A stretch of DNA of 64,000 bases from contig CBDDDW010000028.1 of NCBI GenBank assembly GCA_965226805.1, forward strand, positions 401,881 to 465,880. Direction: 5' to 3'. The notes under the pieces were generated by a model. That model did not search any database and was not told the origin of the DNA. It saw only the letters and a list, made by a program, of their open reading frames with translations. A program made the position numbers and the translations under genes. Source of the stretch: CBDDDW01 sp965226805 (GTDB lineage Bacteria; Chloroflexota; Dehalococcoidia; Lucifugimonadales; JAGWBF01). Shown in pieces: positions 54,567-63,481 of this stretch (position 1 is its first letter; each line of letters starts with the position of its first letter).

Positions 54567-55901
54567 CTACCATCCGTGCTCCAGCTTGTCGGTGAGGACG
54601 TACACTAGGCTTGCAATGGGGACCCGTATCTGCTGCATGGAGTCCCGCTCGCGGATGGTCACCGCCTTGTCCTCCAAGGTCTGGAAGTCGATGGTGACGC
54701 AGTAGGGGGTGCCTATCTCATCCTGGCGGCGATAGCGGCGGCCGATGCTCTGGGCGTCGTCGTACTGGCTGGTGAAGCGCTGCCTGACCAGGGCTTGCAC
54801 CTCCCTGGCCGTTGGCGTGAGCTTGGCATTTCGGCTCAGGGGCAGCACGGCCACTTTTATGGGAGCGACGTGGCGGTGGAACCGAAGGACCACGCGGGTC
54901 TCGTCCTTGCTCGACGAGGTATCCGGCTCCTCGTCGTAGGCGTCCACCAGGAAAGCCAGGGCCGCCCGGTCCACACCGCCCGACGGCTCGATGACGTAGG
55001 GGTAATATCGCTCGCGAGTTTCCTCATCGAAGTAGGTCAGGTCTTGACCGCTGGCCTCGCCATGAACCCTGAGGTCGAAGTCTGTGCGGTTGGCGATCCC
55101 CTCCAGCTCGGCCCAGCCCCAGGGGAAACGGTACTCGATGTCGTAGCAGTCCTTGGCGTAGTGGGCCAGCTCGTCCTCGCCGTGTCTCCGCAGCCGGAGG
55201 TTTTCTTTGCGGACGCCGTACCCCGTGTACCAGGAGAACCGCTCCTCCACCCAGGCGTCGAGCCACTCCTGGTCGGTACCGAGCTTCACGAAGTACTCTA
55301 TCTCCATCTGCTCGAACTCTCGAGTGCGGAAGGTGGAGTTGCCCGGGGTGATCTCATTGCGGAAGGCCTTCCCTATCTGGGCGATGCCGAAGGGCACCTT
55401 GCGCCGGGAAGCCACCATCACGTTGGCGAAGTTGACGAAGATACCCTGGGCCGTCTCCGGGCGCAGGTAGACCTGGCTCGCAGTTTCCTCCACGGGCCCC
55501 ATGAAGGTCTTGAACATGAGGTTGAAGCTGCGAGGCTCCGTTAGCTCGCCACTGCACTCGGGGCACGCTGAGGGATCCTGGAGATCATCGCTCCGGAACC
55601 GCCGGTGGCAGCTCTTGCACTCAACCAGCGGGTCCGAGAAGCTCTCCACGTGGCCGCTGGTTACCCATACATCGGGATGCATCAGTATAGCTGCGTCCAG
55701 GCCCACCATATCTTCTCGCCTCTGGACCACCGAGCGCCACCACACATCCTTTACGTTGCGCTTCAGCTCCGCCCCCAGAGGGCCGTAGTCCCAGGTGGCG
55801 TTGAGGCCCCCGTAGATCTCGCTGCTCTGGAAAATAAACCCCCTCCGCTTGGAGAGGGAGAGGATTTTGTCCATGTCGACCGTCTCGAGAGTCCGTGTCA
55901 A
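54567..55901 (-). CDS. glyS: Glycine-tRNA ligase (single-chain, alpha2 type)
   Basis: About 444 residues. A TTG start at 55901, 4 bases after AGGAGG, gives [32 protein letters not shown]; the ATG at 55874 would drop the first part. Class II motifs include [54 protein letters not shown] and a C-terminal anticodon-binding domain ending [15 protein letters not shown] pairs ([16 protein letters not shown]) suggest a zinc site. Not the tetrameric type. Confidence 0.94.
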   Translation of the reverse strand: MTRTLETVDMDKILSLSKRRGFIFQSSEIYGGLNATWDYGPLGAELKRNVKDVWWRSVVQRREDMVGLDAAILMHPDVWVTSGHVESFSDPLVECKSCHRRFRSDDLQDPSACPECSGELTEPRSFNLMFKTFMGPVEETASQVYLRPETAQGIFVNFANVMVASRRKVPFGIAQIGKAFRNEITPGNSTFRTREFEQMEIEYFVKLGTDQEWLDAWVEERFSWYTGYGVRKENLRLRRHGEDELAHYAKDCYDIEYRFPWGWAELEGIANRTDFDLRVHGEASGQDLTYFDEETRERYYPYVIEPSGGVDRAALAFLVDAYDEEPDTSSSKDETRVVLRFHRHVAPIKVAVLPLSRNAKLTPTAREVQALVRQRFTSQYDDAQSIGRRYRRQDEIGTPYCVTIDFQTLEDKAVTIRERDSMQQIRVPIASLVYVLTDKLEHGW

Positions 55902-56055
55902 TGTGCCTCCTGCCAACGGGATCTTCGATACAAGGCTAAAGGTAGGTTAGCAATTCGTATGGCCGATGTAAAGGATTGCCTTCCCCTTTCCGTTGATATA
56001 GAATCGCCTCCGCCAGATGCTTGGGCTGTGGGAAAGAGGTAGAGGGGGAGCCTAG

Positions 56056-57249
56056 GTGATTGAAGGTGCGCTAGAGGGAGTGCGGGTCCTCGACCTGAGT
56101 CACGATATTGCGGGCTCCTTCTGCGCCAGGCTGTTGGGGGACTATGGCGCCGACGTGGTTAAGCTGGAGCCCCATGCGGGCGCCGCTCTGAGGCGCATGG
56201 GTCCTTTCTACAAAGACGACCCTCATCCAGAGAAGAGCCTCCTATTCTTCGTCCTCAACCTGAACAAAATGGGCGCCACCCTGGACATCGGGAGCCCGAC
56301 CGGGAGAAAGATTTTCAAGGAACTGGTCCAGGACGCCGACGTCGTCGTGGAGACCTTCAAGCCGGGCTACCTGAGCGGCCTGGGGCTGGATGACGGAGCT
56401 CTTGAGGAGATAAATCCTCGCCTGGTGATGACGTCCATCACCCCCTTCGGCCAAGAGGGCCCCTACAGCCGGTACGAGGGAGAGGAGATCGTCAGCTACG
56501 CCATGGGCGCCGTCATGGGCATCAGCGGCACCCAGGACCGGGAGCCCCTGAAGCACGGCGGATTCCAGGCCCAATACGAGGCCGGCCTGAACGGCGCGGC
56601 CGCGACATCGATCGCCATGTTTCACGCGGACATGACCGATGAAGGCCAACACCTGGATATATCGACGGTTGAATGCGTCAGCTCAACTATGATCGCCAGC
56701 CAGAGCTTGTACGCCTTTACCGGCGGAATACAGACCCGCCGAGTACCGGAAGGCGCCATGTTCGGGAACCCCATGCCTTGCAGGGACGGATGGGTGATAG
56801 GCCAGACGGGCGGCTCGGCAAGCTGGACGGACATGGCGGCCTTTTACCAGCGGCCTGAGCTCCTTCATCCAGATATTGTTGCCGGCGCCCAGCGGGCCGA
56901 GTACGGGGAAGAGGTCGACGCCATTCTGCTTGACGCCATAAAAGACAGAGGCAAGTGGGAGCTGTTCGAGAGCGCGTCCGAAATGCGGCTGATTCTCGGC
57001 CTGGTACAGACCCCCGAAGACCTGGCGAACTGCCCTCAGCTGAAGGCCAGGGAGTTCTATCGAGAGATAGAGCACCCCGTCATGGGCAGGCTCTCGGTTC
57101 CGGCGGTGCTTTTCAACTATAGCCTTACCCCATATCAGTTGAGGCGGCCCGCCCCTCTCCTTGGCCAGCACAACGTCGAGGTCTACTGCGACCGCCTGGG
57201 CTACACCAGAAAAGAGCTGGTACGCATGAGTCAGCTGGAGATTATATAA
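56056..57249 (+). CDS. CaiB/BaiF-type (family III) CoA-transferase
   Basis: 397 residues with a GTG start after GGGGGAG. Features: LDLSHDIAGSFCARLLGDYGADVVKLEPHAG, LNLNKMGATLDIGSPTGRKIFKELVQDADVVVETFKPGYLSGLGLD, and GNPMPCRDGWVIG. The catalytic Asp region and the C-terminal HPVMGRLSVPAVLFNYS, PLLGQHNVEVYCDRLGY are typical. Its substrate may be a branched or aromatic acid, but this is not known. A dispersed repeat separates it from the second enzyme. Confidence 0.9.
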   Translation: MIEGALEGVRVLDLSHDIAGSFCARLLGDYGADVVKLEPHAGAALRRMGPFYKDDPHPEKSLLFFVLNLNKMGATLDIGSPTGRKIFKELVQDADVVVETFKPGYLSGLGLDDGALEEINPRLVMTSITPFGQEGPYSRYEGEEIVSYAMGAVMGISGTQDREPLKHGGFQAQYEAGLNGAAATSIAMFHADMTDEGQHLDISTVECVSSTMIASQSLYAFTGGIQTRRVPEGAMFGNPMPCRDGWVIGQTGGSASWTDMAAFYQRPELLHPDIVAGAQRAEYGEEVDAILLDAIKDRGKWELFESASEMRLILGLVQTPEDLANCPQLKAREFYREIEHPVMGRLSVPAVLFNYSLTPYQLRRPAPLLGQHNVEVYCDRLGYTRKELVRMSQLEII

Positions 57250-57261
57250 CGGACCAGTGGA

Positions 57262-57323
57262 ATGGGGAGTGCAGAGGGGCTCGCCCCTTTGCCGGTAACC
57301 CCAAGGACCTGCCGAAGGGATGT
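57262..57323 (+). repeat. Dispersed intergenic repeat, copy C (short)
   Basis: GGGGAGTGCAGAGGGGCTCGC, then CCCTTTGCCGG and CCTGCCGAAGGGATGT match blocks of copies A and B. The AAGGGA block lies about 10 bases before the ATG of the next gene and could serve as its ribosome site. Confidence 0.7.
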
Positions 57324-57329
57324 AATAAA

Positions 57330-58685
57330 ATGGCAAAGTTGCCACTAGAAGGTATCCGGGTCCTAGACTCCACATATGTCATCGGACTACCCTACGCGGG
57401 CGCCCTCCTGGCCGACATGGGGGCCGAGGTCATCAAGATCGAGGGGCCGGGACGGCCTGACCCCACTCGCACGGGAGGCTTCCATGGCTCCTTCCCCGAA
57501 AACGAGGTGAGGGACGACTGGTGGAACCGGGCGTCGATCTACAACCTGTTGAACAGAGGCAAAAGATCACTAACCCTGGATTTCACAGACTCCAGGGCCC
57601 GGGACGTGTTTCGTGAGCTAGTAGGCATCAGCGACGTGGTACTGGAAAACTTCACCCAGAGGGTTATGGCGGGTTGGGGGCTCGACTACCCGAGCCTCAA
57701 GAAGACCCGGCCCGACATCATAATGTTGTCCAATACGGGATACGGGCACGGGGATGGACCATATTCCGATTATCCCGCCCAGGGAACCGCCCTGGAGGGG
57801 ACCCATGGCCTCTGCTGGATAACCGGCTACCCGGACGGCCCACCGTCCAGTGCGGGAGCGTCCTACGTGGACTTCGTCGCTACCTGGACGTGTCTCTTCG
57901 CCGTTGGCGCCGCCCTCCGATACCGCAACCGCACCGGTAGGGGCCAATGGATAGACCTGGCGATGTATCAGGCCGGGACCATGTTCACCTCCGAGTACCT
58001 GATGGACTACCAGGTTAACGGGCGCTTGGGAAAGAGAATCGGCAACCGCCACCCCTACCGCGCTCCCCAGGGGTGCTATAGAGCCGCCGGGGCCGATCAA
58101 TGGGCAGTCCTTTCGGTGGGCGGCGATGAGCAGTGGCGGGCCCTGTGCCGGCTCATGGGCAAGCCCGGCCTGGCTCAGGACCCAAGGTTCGACAATCTCC
58201 CAGGCCGGTTAACGAACCACGACCAGCTGGACATCATCATCAATCGGTGGACCGAGAAGCATGACAAATACAGCTTAATGGAGATGCTCCAGTCGGAAGG
58301 CATACCCGCCGGCCCAGTGCTCAGCGGGAAGGACACCCACGCGGACCCCCATCTTCGAGCCAGGGGATTCCTGGAGAAGGTCACGTATCCCCGGGAAAGG
58401 GGCATCGGGACCAGGCCGTTAATCGGGCGGCCCTACGGATTCTCCCGGACCCCTCTCGGGATACAGGGCCCCGCGCCGGCCCTGGGGGAGCACAACCGCG
58501 CCGTGCTCGTTGAGCTGCTAGGGATGACCGCGGGGGAGTACCAGGCACTGGAACGGGATGGCGTGATGGCTGCAGCGCCCGCCGCCGGCGAGCCGGTGAT
58601 TCCGAGGCCCATCCCCGAACAGGTAGAGAAACGCCTCCTGGCCGGCTGGGACCCCGACTACAAGAAGCGGCTGGGGATTTCTTGA
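57330..58685 (+). CDS. CaiB/BaiF-type (family III) CoA-transferase, second copy
   Basis: 451 residues. LEGIRVLDSTYVIGLPYAGALLADMGAEVIKIEGPGRPDP, SLTLDFTDSRARDVFRELVGISDVVLENFTQRVMAGWGLDY, and the later PALGEHNRAVLVELLGM match the family. It is preceded by the repeat remnant, whose GAAGGGATGT may give the ribosome site. The extended C-terminal tail (EKRLLAGWDPDYKKRLGIS) is unusual for the family. Confidence 0.9.
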   Translation: MAKLPLEGIRVLDSTYVIGLPYAGALLADMGAEVIKIEGPGRPDPTRTGGFHGSFPENEVRDDWWNRASIYNLLNRGKRSLTLDFTDSRARDVFRELVGISDVVLENFTQRVMAGWGLDYPSLKKTRPDIIMLSNTGYGHGDGPYSDYPAQGTALEGTHGLCWITGYPDGPPSSAGASYVDFVATWTCLFAVGAALRYRNRTGRGQWIDLAMYQAGTMFTSEYLMDYQVNGRLGKRIGNRHPYRAPQGCYRAAGADQWAVLSVGGDEQWRALCRLMGKPGLAQDPRFDNLPGRLTNHDQLDIIINRWTEKHDKYSLMEMLQSEGIPAGPVLSGKDTHADPHLRARGFLEKVTYPRERGIGTRPLIGRPYGFSRTPLGIQGPAPALGEHNRAVLVELLGMTAGEYQALERDGVMAAAPAAGEPVIPRPIPEQVEKRLLAGWDPDYKKRLGIS

Positions 58686-58869
58686 CACCACCATGGCCCT
58701 CAAGTAACCTGAAATCAGCAGCCGTCTGACGTGAACGTCCGCCTGGCTTGCCATCGTGGGAATAGATTTCGCTCATCTCATCCTGAGCTCGGCGAAGGGC
58801 GAGCGGAGCCAGCGTGACAGCGACCAAGCCTATCCATCATCTCTAACCTTGCGGCGCATCTTCTGACAC

Positions 58870-58944
58870 GGGCCCGTAGCTCAGCGGCAGAGCAGCCGGC
58901 TCATAACCGGCGGGTCCCAGGTTCGATTCCTGGCGGGCCCACCA
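58870..58944 (+). tRNA. tRNA with anticodon CAT (elongator Met or Ile2)
   Basis: Acceptor GGGCCCG/CGGGCCC, D-arm TAGCTCAGCGGCAGAGC, anticodon stem CCGGC/GCCGG with loop TCATAAC, T-arm CCAGGTTCGATTCCTGG, encoded ACCA. The recombinase gene on the other strand ends inside it. Confidence 0.95.
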
Positions 58945-60521
58945 TGACGTACCGAATTCATAACTCGCCCGTTCAGGGCGATCTCTGCGGCGTCCGCTCC
59001 CCCCATTGGGCTATCGTCCGGCGTGGGTATAGAGTAGACGATGGCGGCCCTGCCGGGCTTGACCACGACCTCCTTGACGAAGGAGCCGACGAAGGCTTTG
59101 GTTTCGGTCAGCTCGCTGGTCTTGAGGAACTCGCTCATCTCGGCGGCGAAGGTGGCGATGGTGTCGGCGCTGTCGAGGAACTGCCGCCTCTCTTTCAGCA
59201 GCGCCCTCGCCTCCTCTGCGGCGATCTCCAGCTTCTCCTTGCGCTCCCGGTGCTCCTTGATGCGGTCCGAGGCGTCGGCCATCTCGGTGTCGGTCGTCTC
59301 GATGTGGTTCCAGATGCGGGCCAGCCGCTTCTTCACGTCCTCAAGCTCCTCCTCGATGGTCTGAAGCCTCTCCCGCTGGTCGCGGGCCACCCCGTCCATC
59401 TCCTCGTCCAGCAGCTTCACCAGGTCTCGGATGTTGGACTCGGTGAGAACGTTCTCCCTGATCTCGTTGACGATGAGCTTCTCGAAGCTCTTGGCGTTGA
59501 GCCTGGGGGTCTTGCAGGTTCCCTTGCCCCGCTTGAGCAGGGAGTGGCAGATGTAGTAGGTGTACTTGCCGCTCTTGGCCTCGGCTGCGGTCATGGCCTT
59601 GCCGCAGGTCTCGCACTTGGCGATGCCGCTGAGCAGGTAGGGGCTGGAGGCGCGGCGGGGGTTCACCTTCTTGGGGGCGCGGGAGCCGAGCAACCTCCTG
59701 GCCTTCTGGAAGTCCCGCTTGGAGACGATGGCGGGGTGTGCGTCCTCGACGCGCACGGGGGGAGCGCCGTCCTTGGCGTTGGCTCCCCAGACCACGGTGC
59801 CGGTGTAGGCTTCGTGGGAGAGCATGGTGTGGATGGTGGTCTTAAGCCACTTCTTGCCGTTGGTGGTTGGGATGCCCTCGGCGTTGAGGGTCTTGGTCAC
59901 GTCGAGGATGCTCTTGCCCTGTAGCACCATGTCGAAGACCCGTCTGACCACGGCGTCGGCGGGCGGGTTCAGCTCAAGCTTGGGGCGTTTCGCGGCCCCA
60001 TCCTGGACGTGGACCCGCTTGTAGCCATAGGGGGCGTAGGTGGTCATCCAGAACCCTCTCGACGCGGCCTCCCGCATCCCCCGGACAACCTCCTGGGCGA
60101 GATTTTCCGAGTAAAATTCGTCCACGCTCTCGATGATGGCCTCAAGGAGCTTGCCCGTGGGGGTGTCGTCGGCCTGCTCGGTGATGGAGACCACTCGGAC
60201 GCCTCTGCGTCTCAGCATGGACTTGAAGGCGACGGCGTGCTCGCGCTTGCGGGTGAATCGGGAGAATTTCCAGACGAGAATCTCCTTGAAGGGAGCCTCG
60301 GGCTTGGCGGCCTCGTTCAGCATCTTCTGGAACTCGGGCCTGTCGGCGATGCGGCCGCTCTCGGCCTCGTCTACGTACTCGCGGGCGACCAGGTAGTCGT
60401 GCTTCTCGGCGTAGTCCCTGAGCGCCCTAAGCTGGGCGGCGATGGACAGGTCCACGTCCTGGCGGTCGCTGGACACTCTTGCGTAGAGGGCCACTGGCGT
60501 CAGATCGAGGCGGTCATTCAT
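58881..60521 (-). CDS. Large serine recombinase
   Basis: About 546 residues from ATG 60521, which overlaps the stop of the RHH gene and follows GGAGGAGAG. The resolvase domain has ALYARVSSDRQDVDLSIAAQLRAL, with the nucleophile Ser in VSSDRQ, and KEILVWKFSRFTRKR. A recombinase domain (FWMTTYAPYGYKRVHV) and a zinc ribbon (AKCETCGKAMTAAEAKSGKYTYYIC, GTCKTPRL) follow, then a long coiled coil. The last residues are read through the tRNA gene and end at 58881, as in integrases whose attachment site is the tRNA 3' part. No second copy of the tRNA end was found in the window. Confidence 0.92.
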   Translation of the reverse strand: MNDRLDLTPVALYARVSSDRQDVDLSIAAQLRALRDYAEKHDYLVAREYVDEAESGRIADRPEFQKMLNEAAKPEAPFKEILVWKFSRFTRKREHAVAFKSMLRRRGVRVVSITEQADDTPTGKLLEAIIESVDEFYSENLAQEVVRGMREAASRGFWMTTYAPYGYKRVHVQDGAAKRPKLELNPPADAVVRRVFDMVLQGKSILDVTKTLNAEGIPTTNGKKWLKTTIHTMLSHEAYTGTVVWGANAKDGAPPVRVEDAHPAIVSKRDFQKARRLLGSRAPKKVNPRRASSPYLLSGIAKCETCGKAMTAAEAKSGKYTYYICHSLLKRGKGTCKTPRLNAKSFEKLIVNEIRENVLTESNIRDLVKLLDEEMDGVARDQRERLQTIEEELEDVKKRLARIWNHIETTDTEMADASDRIKEHRERKEKLEIAAEEARALLKERRQFLDSADTIATFAAEMSEFLKTSELTETKAFVGSFVKEVVVKPGRAAIVYSIPTPDDSPMGGADAAEIALNGRVMNSVRHGGPARNRTWDPPVMSRLLCR

Positions 60522-60747
60522 CAGTCTCTCCTCCTTGTGTTTCACTCTGTCCTGTCCGGCGGGAGCGCAGCCGTTCCAGCCGCTCCCGTCTGCGCCACTC
60601 CCGCTCCTCCATGAAGATGCGGATGGCCTCGCGGAGCAGCTCGCTCACGGTGCGGTCCTCCTCCTTGACCACCTGCCGCAGCTGCTGGGCCATCTCCGGC
60701 GGTAGGGAGAAGGTGATGGTGTCCGTGTTCCTGGGCTTGGTGGGCAT
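60514..60747 (-). CDS. Ribbon-helix-helix (CopG/Arc-like) DNA-binding protein
   Basis: 77 residues: DTITFSLPPEMAQQLRQVVKEEDRTVSELLREAIRIFMEE is the RHH fold, followed by an Arg/Glu-rich tail. It lies directly before the recombinase gene and overlaps its start, so it may control integrase expression. Confidence 0.82.
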   Translation of the reverse strand: MPTKPRNTDTITFSLPPEMAQQLRQVVKEEDRTVSELLREAIRIFMEEREWRRRERLERLRSRRTGQSETQGGETDE

Positions 60748-60869
60748 GGCGTGCTTCTCTCGCCTGTTATTATAGCACAGCGTCTTACTCTTATCATCTC
60801 CCACCCGTAGCCCTGCCGTCAAGGGAGCGCGGGCGAGAATCGGGCCGGAAGCCGGTCCTGGGCCTGCGA

Positions 60870-61293
60870 CATTGAAGGCCTGATTGGGCATATCGGCATC
60901 TCGTCCCACAGCCTCGACGTTCTCGAACGGGCGATCAGGTCCGGGGAGCTGGATGCGGTGATGCTGGAGTACTCCGCGTTCTACCGGGAGACCGGGGCGC
61001 TCATCAAACTGGCGCGCGAGAGGGACGTGGGGGTCGTCGTCATGAGGCCGCTGGGCGGCTCGGGCAGGATGAGCGGCGTCAGGGCGCACATGCGGACCGC
61101 TGGCCGTGAGGCGAGCCTTACGTCGGCGCTGCTGCTGAGGTACGTGCTGTCCAACGGCGACGTCTCGGCAGCCGTACCGGGGGCGCGTTACCCGTCCAGG
61201 GTCAGAGACAACGTCGAGGTCGCCCTGGCCTACGAGCCTCTCGACGAGGGGGAGAGGAGGGCGTGCGAGGCGGCGACCGGCCTGCTCTCATAG
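60870..61293 (+). pseudogene. Aldo/keto reductase, 5' truncated
   Basis: The open frame begins near 60870 without a natural start and reads EGLIGHIGISSHSLDVLERAIRSGELDAVMLEYSAFYRE, the second half of an aldo/keto reductase barrel, then VVVMRPLGGSGRMSG and VSAAVPGARYPSRVRDNVEVA. The first half and the catalytic Tyr/Lys are missing. The break lies at the presumed border of the island. Confidence 0.7.
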
Positions 61294-61716
61294 CTTGCAG
61301 GCGTACGCCTCGGCGAGCCAGCCGATGGCCTGGTCGTCGACGTCCTCGAGCCGGTCCAGCACGAGGGTGTGCATCACCCACCGCCCGGCGTCTACGGTCC
61401 GCTTCAACCGGGGGTCCGCGTCCCTGCGCCTGAGCATGAAGCCCACGCGCATTGAGTGCGCTCCCAGGGCGATCTCGGCGAACCGGGCGCCGGCAGCCAG
61501 GGCGATAGCTCCCTTGACCGCGTCCGTCCGCACCGGCCCCGTCTCCTGTTCGAGACGGCCGACCATTTTGTCCAAGGCTTGGCGCATCCACGGCGGGCGG
61601 CCCTGGAAGTGGCTGTCGACGCTGACCACAACGCAGGAGTGCCACTGGTTCCGGTGGCGGAACTCCCTGCCACACTCCGGGCATCGCCATAGGGGTCTGG
61701 GCTCTCTACCGGTCAT
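61288..61716 (-). CDS. DUF5655-like protein with a Cys-rich N-terminus
   Basis: 142 residues. The N-terminal zinc-finger-like segment WRCPECGREFRHRNQWHSCVV is followed by a domain typical of DUF5655 (VGRLEQETGPVRTDAVKGAIALAAGARFAEIALGAHSMRVGFMLRR). It overlaps the aldo/keto reductase remnant by 6 bases in convergent orientation. Confidence 0.72.
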   Translation of the reverse strand: MTGREPRPLWRCPECGREFRHRNQWHSCVVVSVDSHFQGRPPWMRQALDKMVGRLEQETGPVRTDAVKGAIALAAGARFAEIALGAHSMRVGFMLRRRDADPRLKRTVDAGRWVMHTLVLDRLEDVDDQAIGWLAEAYACKL

Positions 61717-61829
61717 GGCCTGATTCTAACCTAAGAAACTATCTCAGAATACTAACCCACAAATGGATTGACCGGTTTCTAGGACGATTCGTATGGTTTC
61801 TCCAAAGCATCGGGAGGAACCGTATTGGG

Positions 61830-61980
61830 AAACAGGAAACGCTAGGAACCATCTGGGAAGTACCGGACGAGCTTTGGGAACGCATAGATGAAGCTGCATG
61901 GGAGCAAGCAATTTCAGGCCAGGACTACGGGAGGAGCGAGGTCCCTCGCAAAAGAGCCGGCTCCGGCGAGAGTTCCTGAA
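61830..61980 (+). pseudogene. Remnant of an IS5-type transposase N-terminus
   Basis: The frame reads KQETLGTIWEVPDELWERIDEA, the typical start of an IS5/IS1182-like transposase (VPDELWERI), before it is interrupted by a stop. No remaining core was found. Confidence 0.45.
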
Positions 61981-62133
61981 AGGGAAGTCGGGAAGCGGTT
62001 GGCCGCAGCTAAGTTGCAGCCACATTCCAGCTACGTGAAGGCAAGTTCATCCGGGGGCCGTCCGGGGCTGTGCAGGTCGTCCAGGGGCCGTCTGAAGCCG
62101 TCAAATGCCGCTCCGGGAGCCGGATGTGCTGTC

Positions 62134-62498
62134 ATACCCGTGTACAGGGATTTGCGTCAGTTCCCAAGAGGGAAGTCGGGGGTCGTTTTGAACGTGAAAC
62201 AGGCGGGAAAGAAGGGAAGTGGAGCCAATCCTGCGAGCACTTTGGCGAAAGGGTTGGTTCCGGAAAAGTGGCAGCAGTTCCCCAAAGGGAAGTCACACGG
62301 AGAACGGGGTGATGAGGGCCGGTGGCGGTCGCAGCGCAGCCGCATCGGAGCAAGCAGTTCGGAGGCCCGTTCAGGCCGCGTGAGGCCGGCTGAATCCCCC
62401 TACAGGATGTACGTGCCCGGGCTCGTGCAGAGGCCCCCCTTGCAGGGCCTGATATATGGCGGCCCGGTTGTGGTGTGATACCCGTGTACAGGGATTTG
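62134..62498. repeat. Pair of 21-bp direct repeats
   Basis: An exact 21-base word with a partial palindrome (CCCGTGTACAGGG) occurs at 62134-62154 and 62478-62498, in direct orientation 344 bases apart. Confidence 0.9.
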
Positions 62499-62620
62499 AG
62501 TCCGGTGGACGGGTTGTAATCGAGGTCGTGGGCAAGCTTATACAGGTTTGGAACGCCCCCCTACAGGAGGTAGCCTGCGAGCACTTTGTCTCCGGGGTTC
62601 CTTCCACGGGGTTTGGACAA

Positions 62621-62708
62621 CGCCCCCTGTGAAAGTTGCGGAAGTGCAATCGGGAAAAGCGGGTGCGAGTGGACAGTGCGCCCTACGAAAGTTGTAGAAG
62701 TGCAATCG
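62621..62708. repeat. Direct repeats directly upstream of the HTH gene
   Basis: Two imperfect copies of about 31 bases end in GAAGTGCAATCG at 62641 and 62697, both with GAAAGTTG in front. The second copy ends 15 bases before the start codon of the HTH gene and overlaps its upstream region. Confidence 0.8.
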
Positions 62709-62722
62709 AGGAGGTCAGGGCG

Positions 62723-63481
62723 ATGAACGGAGCGGAGTTGTACCCAGGGTCGAGCCGGAGCCTGGACAGCCTACGGCATATGCGGCTGTTGGCGCTGCTG
62801 CGCGACATGATTGACGACGGGGGCAAGGTGAAGGCGGCGAAGGCGTTGGGCGTCAACTACCGAACCGTGTCGAAGGCGGTCGGGTCAGGCACGCTGACCG
62901 ACCGGGTCGATGCGTTGGTGGAGCGAGTGTCTGCTTTGGAGCGGGAGCTGCGCGGCGGCCTCGAAGCCGTCGTGGGAGAGGTCAAGGCGTTCAGGGAGGA
63001 GCACGCAAGGTCGATGCGGCACGTGGAGCGGCGGCTGGTGCGGCTGGAAGCGGGAGGGCACGGGTCCGTGACGCCCTCTCCGACCGGAGTAGAGACTGAG
63101 CCGACGAAGCGAAGGTACGTTCGCCCAAGGACGTATCCCCAGCTGGTGACCCTGGAGGCCGAACCCGACGAGGACCTGGTGTACGGCGATGCGGCGCCGG
63201 TGATCGTCGAGTGGCGGAGGGTGCGGGCCGAGTTCCTCAAGACCGGCGCCACGCTGGACAGGACGGAGGTTCAGGAGCCAATGTTGGAGATGGAGATCGC
63301 CCTCGTCGGGGAGCACGAGTTGACGCTGCCTCCGGCCTCGTTCCCCTGGGACGAGTTCGACCGGCGGGATAAGGTCTGGGAGCTGACGCAGGACCTCAAG
63401 CGGGTGCGGGCGGAGCGCAACCGGGCGTTGCTGCGGCGGTGGCTGCGCCGCGTCCTCACCTTCGGACTGTGGAGGAAGTAG
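62723..63481 (+). CDS. HTH / coiled-coil protein with a basic tail
   Basis: 252 residues from ATG 62723, which follows GAGGAGG by 8 bases; the frame upstream has no ribosome site. A Fis-like helix-turn-helix (LLRDMIDDGGKVKAAKALGVNYRTVSKAV) lies at about residues 24-52, followed by a coiled coil (about 60-105) with regular heptads, a Pro-rich linker, a middle domain and a basic end (RRWLRRVLTFGLWRK). No family recognised. Direct repeats upstream could be its binding sites. Confidence 0.7.
   Translation: MNGAELYPGSSRSLDSLRHMRLLALLRDMIDDGGKVKAAKALGVNYRTVSKAVGSGTLTDRVDALVERVSALERELRGGLEAVVGEVKAFREEHARSMRHVERRLVRLEAGGHGSVTPSPTGVETEPTKRRYVRPRTYPQLVTLEAEPDEDLVYGDAAPVIVEWRRVRAEFLKTGATLDRTEVQEPMLEMEIALVGEHELTLPPASFPWDEFDRRDKVWELTQDLKRVRAERNRALLRRWLRRVLTFGLWRK

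Larger units (their letters stand above)
61717..62722. other. Gene-free, repeat-rich region
   Basis: About 1 kb with no credible gene. Its first part carries a degenerate IS5-type transposase N-terminus. The remainder is built from repeated short words: ATACCCGTGTACAGGGATTTG-like (62134, 62478), CCTGCGAGCACTTTG (62230, 62574), GAAGTGCAATCG (62641, 62697), AGGGAAGTC (61981, 62169, 62286) and GGAGCAAGCA (61901, 62347). Confidence 0.75.

Noticed and set aside
58944..59924. Long plus-strand frame opposite the recombinase
   Set aside because: It lies entirely over the well-supported recombinase gene and is a GC-rich shadow frame.
61717..62722. Possible CRISPR array in the repeat-rich region
   Set aside because: Repeats are not regularly spaced, differ in type, and no cas genes are in the window.
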